From an uncultured Myxococcales bacterium (lineage in GTDB: Bacteria; Myxococcota_A; Polyangia; Polyangiales; Polyangiaceae): a stretch of DNA of 37,424 nt. The stretch covers positions 1 through 37,424 of the forward strand of contig CALFEQ010000145.1 of the NCBI GenBank assembly GCA_937949945.1, read 5' to 3'. The notes under the pieces are model-generated. The model was not told the DNA's origin. It worked only from the letters and a program-made list of their open reading frames with translations, and did no database searches. A program made the position numbers and the translations under genes. Positions 31,691-37,424 of the stretch are shown here, piece after piece (the first letter of the stretch is position 1; each line of letters starts with the position of its first letter).

Positions 31691-32251
31691 TCAGCAGTAA
31701 CAGCCATACGGCCCGGAGCCGCACGACCGGCAAACATTGTTGCTGCTTCGCGAGCAGCAGCCGCAGTGTCTGTCGCTCGTGCACTCGACCGTGACGCAGC
31801 GACCACTAGGACACCTCTGGCGCGAGCGGCAGTCGGAGTCCGTCGTGCACTCCGGGCCTGAGGAGCCCGACGAGCTGCTCGAGCTACTCGAGCTCTCCTC
31901 CGGTGCGGTGCAGGTGCCGAGCGGCTTGACGTTCGACGCCGACTCGAACGGATTCATCCCGCTCGCGCCGCTGGGGAGCGATGGCCGCATCCCCGTGCCC
32001 GTGCCCGTGCCCGTCGCCGTCGGCGGCGGTGGCGGCTCGCCCGTCCCGCCCGGAGGCGTCTCGGGCTCCCCCGTACCGCTCGCGGAAGGAGTGCCGGAGG
32101 GATCGCAGACGTTGCTGGCGCACTCTTCGTTCGACTGGCACGTCGCGCCTGCACCGAGCGTCCCGACCGAACCGCCGCCCTCCGTGCAGGCGACGATCGC
32201 CGCAACGCAGGTCGCCACCGCGATCATCGGCAGCATGCCGAGATCGCTCAC
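31691..32251 (-). CDS. Cys-rich lipoprotein with Thr-Gly and poly-Ser linkers
   Basis: This 186-aa secreted lipoprotein starts SDLGMLPMIAVATCVAAIVAC, a signal peptide ending in a lipobox. The mature part begins with TCQSNEECASNVCDPSG, a Cys pattern common in myxobacterial surface lipoproteins. A TGTGTGTG linker, a run of nine Ser, and a dense Cys-rich tail (TTDSDCRSRQRC, RHCGCCSRSSNNVCRSCG) follow. The tail should form several disulfides outside the cytoplasm. GTG 32251 overlaps the upstream TGA by 4 bp; ATG 32236 is an alternative start. Function unknown. Confidence 0.8.
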   Translation of the reverse strand: MSDLGMLPMIAVATCVAAIVACTEGGGSVGTLGAGATCQSNEECASNVCDPSGTPSASGTGEPETPPGGTGEPPPPPTATGTGTGTGMRPSLPSGASGMNPFESASNVKPLGTCTAPEESSSSSSSSSGSSGPECTTDSDCRSRQRCPSGRCVTVECTSDRHCGCCSRSSNNVCRSCGSGPYGCYC

Positions 32252-33294
32252 GTCTCGACCGAGCGGATCGTCTCGGTCGCCTTCACACCGAAGGTGGACG
32301 GAGACGCGCCGTCTTGGAGGTACGCGATCATCACGTACTCCTCGGCGGTCTTCTTCGGTCCAGGAGCTCCCGTGAGGGCGCGGTGCGCCGCGTTCACGCG
32401 TCGCTTCTTGTAGCTCGTGTAGAGGGCCTGCGCGGCATTCGGCGCCGGCGGCCCCGCAGGCTCGATCCCGAGCAGCGCCCGCGCGTCGTCGAGAGACACG
32501 CACGTACGGCCTCCGCTCGCCAGATGCGCGCGCAAGCGCGCGATCTCCTCGTGCGAGAGCCCGAAAACGAACTCCTCGAAGGCGAACAGCTGCTCTTCGC
32601 CGATGTCTTCGTCTCCGAAGTAGTCGAGGAAGCGATGGTCGCGCGCCTCCTGGAAGAGGCGCACCACCTCGTGGGTGCCGAGCATCGTGCCGAGAACCGG
32701 CAGCACCTTCGAGCGTGCCTCCCACGCCGCCTCGAGCAGCGGCGCGAAATCGTCGACCTCGATCAAGAGCCGCTCCTCCCATACGCGGAAGAGGAAGCGC
32801 GCGGCGCCCGTCTTCACACGCGCGGGCGCGCTCGCGTCGGTGACGATCGAGACGAAGAGCTCCTCGGCGAGCTTCGTGTAGATCGACTGCCCGACCTCGT
32901 GATCGAGCTTCGCACGCAGGTCCGCCGGCGCGCCGCACGCCGCGAGGTTGTAGCCGAGCGCCTTGAGGAAGTTGATCTTCGCGATGAGATACGCCTGGCC
33001 GACGACGGCCTTCGTCGGGATGTGCAGATCGAGGTCGTAGTCGTGGACGGCGCACATCTGCTCGATGAACGTGTCTTCGGTGAAGGCACGGATGACGCCG
33101 CCCACCATCCACGACGAGCCGATCGACGGGCTGTCGCGGATCAACTCCGCCGTCCGTCGCAGGCGGCCGAACGCTCCTTCGAGCAGAGCGCGCTGTTCGG
33201 GGTTCGCGGCTCCGATCACGTCGAGCGCCCTCGCGACGAGCTCGCGCTCGGCAGCGTCGAGAAAGAACGCGTCTTCGTCCCGCGGCCCCGGCAT
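32248..33294 (-). CDS. Unknown helical protein (348 aa)
   Basis: I recognise no family. The protein has no signal peptide and is mainly helical: RELVARALDVIGAANPEQRA, WMVGGVIRAFTEDTFIEQM, ISLARLRAHL-type helices (FGLSHEEIARLRAHLASGG). It ends in KTAEEYVMIAYLQDGASPS. The segment VHDYDLDLHIPTKAVVGQAY and DHEVGQSIYTKLAEELFVSI look conserved. ATG 33294 was chosen since upstream in-frame codons to 33687 do not look coding. The stop overlaps the start of the Cys-rich lipoprotein (GTGA), so the two are probably expressed as a pair. The upstream 106 bp separate it from the divergent membrane-protein gene. Confidence 0.7.
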   Translation of the reverse strand: MPGPRDEDAFFLDAAERELVARALDVIGAANPEQRALLEGAFGRLRRTAELIRDSPSIGSSWMVGGVIRAFTEDTFIEQMCAVHDYDLDLHIPTKAVVGQAYLIAKINFLKALGYNLAACGAPADLRAKLDHEVGQSIYTKLAEELFVSIVTDASAPARVKTGAARFLFRVWEERLLIEVDDFAPLLEAAWEARSKVLPVLGTMLGTHEVVRLFQEARDHRFLDYFGDEDIGEEQLFAFEEFVFGLSHEEIARLRAHLASGGRTCVSLDDARALLGIEPAGPPAPNAAQALYTSYKKRRVNAAHRALTGAPGPKKTAEEYVMIAYLQDGASPSTFGVKATETIRSVET

Positions 33295-33365
33295 CGACGA
33301 AAGCGTACTCCGTCTGCGGCCGAAGGTCTCGGCGGTATCGGCCGAAGCGCCGATTCCGTGGAGCC

Positions 33366-33384
33366 CCACGGCCTCGAGCCGTGG
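33366..33384. promoter_or_regulatory. Hairpin in the divergent spacer before the membrane-protein gene
   Basis: CCACGGC (33366-33372) and GCCGTGG (33378-33384) form a perfect 7-bp inverted repeat around CTCGA, ending 16 bp before the ATG at 33401. It could be a regulator site or an mRNA hairpin near the start. No T-run follows, so it is not a terminator of the intrinsic type. Confidence 0.35.
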
Positions 33385-33400
33385 TAAGCCCGGGGCCCCC

Positions 33401-33874
33401 ATGAGTTTCCACGACGTCGTCCTCGTCCTGCACAACGTCCTCCGCTGGATCGTCCTCGCGGCCGGCGGCCTCGCGCTCGCCCGTGCGATGGCCGCGGCGC
33501 GAAGCCAGCGCAAGTGGGACGACACCGACACGAAAGTGCTGCGTGCCTTCGTCGGCGCGTTCGACGTCCAGCTCCTCCTCGGGCTCGTCATGTACTTCGG
33601 GACGAGCGCGTTCGGCGTGCGTGCCTTCGCGTACGGCTCCGAAGCGATGAAGAACTCCGTCATCCGGTTCTTCGCCATCGAGCACATCTTCGGAATGCTC
33701 GTCGCCGCCGCCGTGCTTCACGCCGGGACGGCCCGCGCACGCCGCCTCGGCGACGCGCCCGCCCGCCAGAGGCGCACGGCGCTGATCGTCGGGCTCGCGC
33801 TCGTGATCATCTTCGTCTCGATCCCCTGGCCGTTCTACCCGTCCGCGCGTCCCCTGCTCCGGCTGACGGCCTAG
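33401..33874 (+). CDS. Four-helix integral membrane protein (157 aa)
   Basis: The protein shows four hydrophobic segments at about 6-30, 50-73, 89-110 and 125-143, with short loops. Conserved-looking residues are H11, R15, H95 and the GLVMYFG and FAIEHIFGMLV segments. The two His in transmembrane helices resemble heme-type arrangements of small quinone-linked membrane proteins, but I cannot confirm a family. ATG 33401 follows a short G-rich stretch. The gene is convergent with lptE, 21 bp apart. Function unknown. Confidence 0.8.
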   Translation: MSFHDVVLVLHNVLRWIVLAAGGLALARAMAAARSQRKWDDTDTKVLRAFVGAFDVQLLLGLVMYFGTSAFGVRAFAYGSEAMKNSVIRFFAIEHIFGMLVAAAVLHAGTARARRLGDAPARQRRTALIVGLALVIIFVSIPWPFYPSARPLLRLTA

Positions 33875-33895
33875 CGCGACGGGCGACGCGCTCGA

Positions 33896-34426
33896 TCAGT
33901 CCGTCGACGTCGGCAGCCCGAGGATGCGCGTCCCGATGCGCCGGCCGACGCGGCGGCCCGCGGCGCGCAGGGCGTCGGTGTGCCGGAACGTCGCCGTCCG
34001 CGCGTCGGGCGCCACGGCCACGACCTCGATCGCGCGGACGTCGCCCGTGTCACGCTCGCGCGGGCCGTCCTTCGAGCGGACGATCCATGCGCGCGCGACG
34101 ATGCCCACGCGCGTCGCGCGCGACTCCGGGAGGCGCTCACCGTCGGCGTTCGGTACCGCGGCGATGCCTTCGCTCGCCTCGTCGGCACGCAGGACCTCGA
34201 CCTCGCACCGCGGGTAGCCGTCGCCGCTCGCGAGGGCGCCGGCGCGCGCGAGCTCGTCGCGCACGCCGGCGAGCACCTCGTCGGTCGCGACCGCGTCGGG
34301 CACGCTCGACGTCGCGAGGACGACCGCGAAGCGCTCGGCGGACGCGCCGCCGTGGACGGGGCGGTAGCCGCACCCCACGAGCGCCGACGCGACGGCCGCG
34401 ACGAGCGCCGCGCGCGAGAGCCTCAT
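33896..34426 (-). CDS. lptE: LPS-assembly lipoprotein LptE-like
   Basis: This 176-aa outer-membrane lipoprotein has the start MRLSRAALVAAVASALVGCGYRP. The lipobox is LVGC and the CGYR directly after it is the hallmark of LptE-type proteins, which plug the LptD barrel in lipopolysaccharide export. The mature part is alpha/beta with basic residues (RRVGRRIGTRI at the C-terminus). ATG 34426 overlaps the leuS TGA by 4 bp. The leuS-lptE order is widespread in proteobacteria and supports the call. Sequence identity in this family is low, so context matters. Confidence 0.85.
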   Translation of the reverse strand: MRLSRAALVAAVASALVGCGYRPVHGGASAERFAVVLATSSVPDAVATDEVLAGVRDELARAGALASGDGYPRCEVEVLRADEASEGIAAVPNADGERLPESRATRVGIVARAWIVRSKDGPRERDTGDVRAIEVVAVAPDARTATFRHTDALRAAGRRVGRRIGTRILGLPTSTD

Positions 34427-37359
34427 GCCACGATGAGGTTCAGGATGCGGCCCTTCACGTAGATGACCTTCTTGATCGTCTTGCCGGCGGTCATCTCCTT
34501 GATCTTCGCGTTCTCGAGCGCGGCCGCCTTGGCCGTCTCCTCGTCGGCGTCGGCGGGGATCTGGATCGAGGCGCGTGCCTTGCCGTTGACCTGGACGCCG
34601 ATCTCGATGACGTCGTCCTTCACGAGCGCCGGATCGAAGGTCGGCCACGGCTCGTACGCGAGCGTCATCTTGGCGTCCCCGACCACGCCGTGCAGGCGCT
34701 GCCAGAGCTCCTCGCCGATGTGCGGCGCGAACGGCGACAGGATGAGCACGAGCGTGCGCGCCGCCTGGATCGGGACCTTCGGCAGGCCGCCGAGGTGCTT
34801 GACGAGGATCATCATCGCGCTGATCGCCGTGTTGAAGCGCAGCGCCTGGATGTCCTCGGTCACCTTCTTGACCGTCTTGTGGACGAGCCGCTGGGTCTCG
34901 ATGTCGTAGGCGGCCGGATCGTCGGTGACGTTCGCCGTGCACACGTTCCACACGCGGTCGAGGAAGCGGCGCACGCCCTCGATGCCGCTCGTCTGCCACG
35001 GCTTCACCGCCTCGAGCGGGCCCATGAACATCTCGTAGAGACGGAGCGCGTCGGCGCCGTGGCTCTTGATGAGCGCGTCCGGGTTGACCACGTTGCCGCG
35101 CGACTTGCTCATCTTGAACGCCTGCGAGAGCACCTGGATCTCGGGCGACGCGCTCAAGACGAACACCGAGCCGCGCTTGGTGATGTCGGCCTCCGTCACC
35201 TTGCGCGGGACGAGCGTCTTCTTCGTCTTCGTGTCCTCCCACGAGCCGTCGTCGCGCTCCTTCGCGCGCTCGGCGCTGACGAGCGTGTCGCCGGCGGCGT
35301 AGAACGCGAAGTGCTCGCCGTCGTTCGTCGTGAGGACCGGCACGTCCGCCTCGCGCAGGTAGAAGACGCCGTTTCTCTCCTCGAGGTCGCTCGAGCGCAT
35401 GCGTCGCTCGAACAGGCGCTTGCCGGTCTCGGCGTCGACCCACCCGCTCTCCTCGCGCTTCGCGCGCGCGCCGGGCACCGCGATCGCCTCGTGGAAGACG
35501 ATGTGCTCGACCTCGCCGAGGATGAGGCCCTGGTGGACGAGCTTCTGGAACGGCTCCTCGTGCTTCACGAGGCCGAGGTCGAAGAGGACCTTGTGCCAGA
35601 AGCGCGCGTAGAGCAGGTGCAGGACGGCGTGCTCGCTGCCGCCGACGTACAGGTCGACGGGCATCCAGGCGTCGTACGCCTCCTGGCTCCACGGCTCCTT
35701 GTCGTTCTTCGGATCGAGGAAGCGCAAGTAGTACCAGCACGAGCCCGCCCACTGCGGCATCGTGTTGGTCTCGCGCGCGTACCACTTGCCGTCCTTCTGG
35801 AAGAAGCGCCAATCGAGCGCGCGCGCCAGCGGACCGGCCGGATCGTTGCCCGGCTTGAAGTCGTCGAGGTCGGGCAACAGCAGCGGCAGCTCCTTCTCGT
35901 CGACCGGGATCGGCTGATCGTAGTGGATCGTGTACTTGGCGCCCGGCTTGCGCGGATCCTGGTCGGTCGTGACCGGGAAGTAGATCGGGATCGGCTCGCC
36001 CCAGTAGCGCTGGCGCGAGAAGACCCAGTCGCGGAGCCTGTACGTGACCCTCGCGCTGCCCTTGCCCTGCGACGCGAGCCAGTCGGTGACGACGCGGCGG
36101 ACACGATCGCTCGGCATCCCCTTCTCGATGGGCGCCTTGCTCCGCCGGACGGCCTCCTCGTTCGCGACGCCGTCGTCGCAATACGCCGCCTTCGAGACGT
36201 CGACCTCCGTCCCGTCGGGCTTGGCGACGACGCGGACGATCGGGAGCCCGTACTTGACCGCGAACGCGTGATCGCGCTCGTCGTGCGCCGGGACGGCCAT
36301 GACCGCGCCGGTGCCGTAGCTGCCGATGACGTAGTCGCCGACCCAGACGGGGATCTCGTCGCCGTTGACGGGGTTGATGGCGAAGGCGCCGGTGGGCACG
36401 CCCGTCTTCGCGCGCGTGACGTCGGAGCGGACGACGTCGCTCTTGGCGCTCGCCTCGTCGGCGTACTTCTTCACCTCCGCCTGGTGCTCGGGCGTCGCGA
36501 TCTTCAGCGCGAGCGGATGCTCGGGCGCGAGCACGACGTAGGTGGCGCCGGGCAGCGTGTCGACGCGCGTCGTGAAGACCGTGATCTTCTCGCCGGGGTG
36601 ACCTTTCACCTCGAAATCGACGGTCGCGCCCTCGCTCCGGCCGATCCAGTGCGCCTGCTTGGCCTTCGTCTCCGGCCAGTCGAGGCCCTCGAGCCCCTCG
36701 AGCAGGCGATCGGCGTACGCCGTGATCTTGAGCGACCACTGCCGAATCTTGAGCTTCTCGACCGGGAAGCCGCCGACCTCGCTGCGGCCGTCGGGCGTGA
36801 CCTCGTCGTTCGCGAGCACGGTGCCGAGCGCCGGGCACCAGTTGACGGGCATGTCCGACTGCTGGAACGCGAGGCCCTTCTCGAACAGCTTGAGGAAGAT
36901 CCACTGCGTCCAGCGGACGTAGCCGGGATCGGTCGTGTCGATCTCGCGGTCCCAGTCGTAGCTGAAGCCGAGCATCTTCAGCTGCCGCCGGAACGTCTCG
37001 ATGTTCTTCAGCGTCGTCGTGCGCGGATGCGTGCCCGTGCGGATGGCGTGCTGCTCGGCGGGGAGGCCGAACGCGTCCCAGCCCATCGGGTGGAGCACGT
37101 CCGTGCCGCGCATGCGCTCGAAGCGGGCGACGATGTCCGTCGCCGTGTAGCCCTCGGGATGGCCGACGTGCAGGCCCGCCCCCGACGGGTACGGGAACAT
37201 GTCGAGGATGTACTTCTTCGGCCGGCCCGGGTGGCGGACGGCGCGGAACGTCTTGTTCTCCTCCCAGTAGCGCTGCCACTTGGGCTCGATGACGGACGGG
37301 TCGTAGCCCGTCGACGACGGTGCAGCTTGGGGAGATTGCTTGTCTCGGGCCTCGGCCAT
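34423..37359 (-). CDS. leuS: Leucyl-tRNA synthetase
   Basis: This 978-aa class I synthetase charges tRNA-Leu with leucine. The HIGH-type motif is PYPSGAGLHVGH (~54-65), the WCPALGTVLANDEV segment follows, then the CP1 editing domain. KMSKS is at ~749-753 and leads into RGNVVNPD, followed by the anticodon-binding helices and C-terminal domain ending GRILNLIVA. It is about 115 residues longer than E. coli LeuRS (860) because of an insert before KMSKS (~580-730: WVDAETGKRLFERRMRSSD, TNDGEHFAFYAAGDTL). ATG 37359 was taken; a frame start at 37419 would add 20 unsupported residues. The gene starts the leuS-lptE operon and its upstream end lies 65 bp from the window edge. Confidence 0.98.
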   Translation of the reverse strand: MAEARDKQSPQAAPSSTGYDPSVIEPKWQRYWEENKTFRAVRHPGRPKKYILDMFPYPSGAGLHVGHPEGYTATDIVARFERMRGTDVLHPMGWDAFGLPAEQHAIRTGTHPRTTTLKNIETFRRQLKMLGFSYDWDREIDTTDPGYVRWTQWIFLKLFEKGLAFQQSDMPVNWCPALGTVLANDEVTPDGRSEVGGFPVEKLKIRQWSLKITAYADRLLEGLEGLDWPETKAKQAHWIGRSEGATVDFEVKGHPGEKITVFTTRVDTLPGATYVVLAPEHPLALKIATPEHQAEVKKYADEASAKSDVVRSDVTRAKTGVPTGAFAINPVNGDEIPVWVGDYVIGSYGTGAVMAVPAHDERDHAFAVKYGLPIVRVVAKPDGTEVDVSKAAYCDDGVANEEAVRRSKAPIEKGMPSDRVRRVVTDWLASQGKGSARVTYRLRDWVFSRQRYWGEPIPIYFPVTTDQDPRKPGAKYTIHYDQPIPVDEKELPLLLPDLDDFKPGNDPAGPLARALDWRFFQKDGKWYARETNTMPQWAGSCWYYLRFLDPKNDKEPWSQEAYDAWMPVDLYVGGSEHAVLHLLYARFWHKVLFDLGLVKHEEPFQKLVHQGLILGEVEHIVFHEAIAVPGARAKREESGWVDAETGKRLFERRMRSSDLEERNGVFYLREADVPVLTTNDGEHFAFYAAGDTLVSAERAKERDDGSWEDTKTKKTLVPRKVTEADITKRGSVFVLSASPEIQVLSQAFKMSKSRGNVVNPDALIKSHGADALRLYEMFMGPLEAVKPWQTSGIEGVRRFLDRVWNVCTANVTDDPAAYDIETQRLVHKTVKKVTEDIQALRFNTAISAMMILVKHLGGLPKVPIQAARTLVLILSPFAPHIGEELWQRLHGVVGDAKMTLAYEPWPTFDPALVKDDVIEIGVQVNGKARASIQIPADADEETAKAAALENAKIKEMTAGKTIKKVIYVKGRILNLIVA

Positions 37360-37424
37360 GGCCCCATTTATCACCACGTCGATGCCGGCCTGCCGGGATT
37401 TTGAGGCCCGAGGCCCCATCTGAG

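Noticed and set aside
33514..37404. Plus-strand open frame of 1296 codons opposite leuS
   Set aside because: Antisense to leuS and lptE, which have unmistakable motifs.

Overview
The window looks like chromosomal DNA of a very GC-rich, lipoprotein-rich deltaproteobacterium, most likely a myxobacterium (Polyangia/Myxococcia type). This rests on near-saturated G/C at third codon positions, many GTG starts, several novel lipoproteins (one Cys-rich with Ser/Thr-Gly linkers), and a leuS-lptE pair. No phage, IS or CRISPR element was recognised.

Region 1 (1-10.2 kb) is a cyanophycin (multi-Arg-poly-Asp) locus. A tandem-repeat tract at 1-477 contains a captured copy of the 3' end of the first gene. 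It is followed by a short Mur-ligase-type cyanophycin synthetase homologue and a full-length cyanophycin synthetase CphA, both on the minus strand. Divergent from these are an aspartoacylase-family zinc hydrolase and a GCS2-family carboxylate-amine ligase, joined by a duplicated 19-bp ribosome-binding-site module. Cyanophycinase and isoaspartyl dipeptidase follow on the minus strand with a 4-bp ATGA overlap. Synthesis, depolymerisation and dipeptide cleavage are therefore encoded together, with two extra enzymes of unassigned role.

Region 2 (10.2-14.0 kb) holds two lipoprotein genes, a conserved unknown protein and a class I SAM methyltransferase.

Region 3 (14.1-31.6 kb) is dominated by a gene set matching the FtsH-vWA-MoxR 'ternary' systems that have been proposed as conflict/defence systems of multicellular bacteria. 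On the minus strand, from 25.7 kb down to 14.2 kb, are a coiled-coil protein, an FtsH-like AAA+/M41 metalloprotease without membrane helices, a 90-aa protein, a ~1087-aa two-part protein, a MoxR ATPase, a large lipoprotein and a vWA-like protein with a degenerate metal site. Beyond a 0.9-kb spacer with unusual tRNA-like sequences lie an SPFH/band-7 protein, a MarR-type regulator, an unknown protein whose coding signal changes frame, another unknown protein, and a radical-SAM activating-enzyme homologue.

The spacer at 25.7-26.6 kb contains a tRNA 3' half (with encoded CCA) placed directly upstream of a matching 5' half, that is, in permuted order. It also contains a separate 66-nt cloverleaf-like sequence and an orphan T-arm.

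Region 4 (31.7-37.4 kb) is more ordinary: a Cys-rich lipoprotein translationally coupled to an unknown protein, a four-helix membrane protein, LptE, and a leucyl-tRNA synthetase with a long insert before KMSKS.

All functions are read by eye from motifs. No alignment, profile search or folding program was run.
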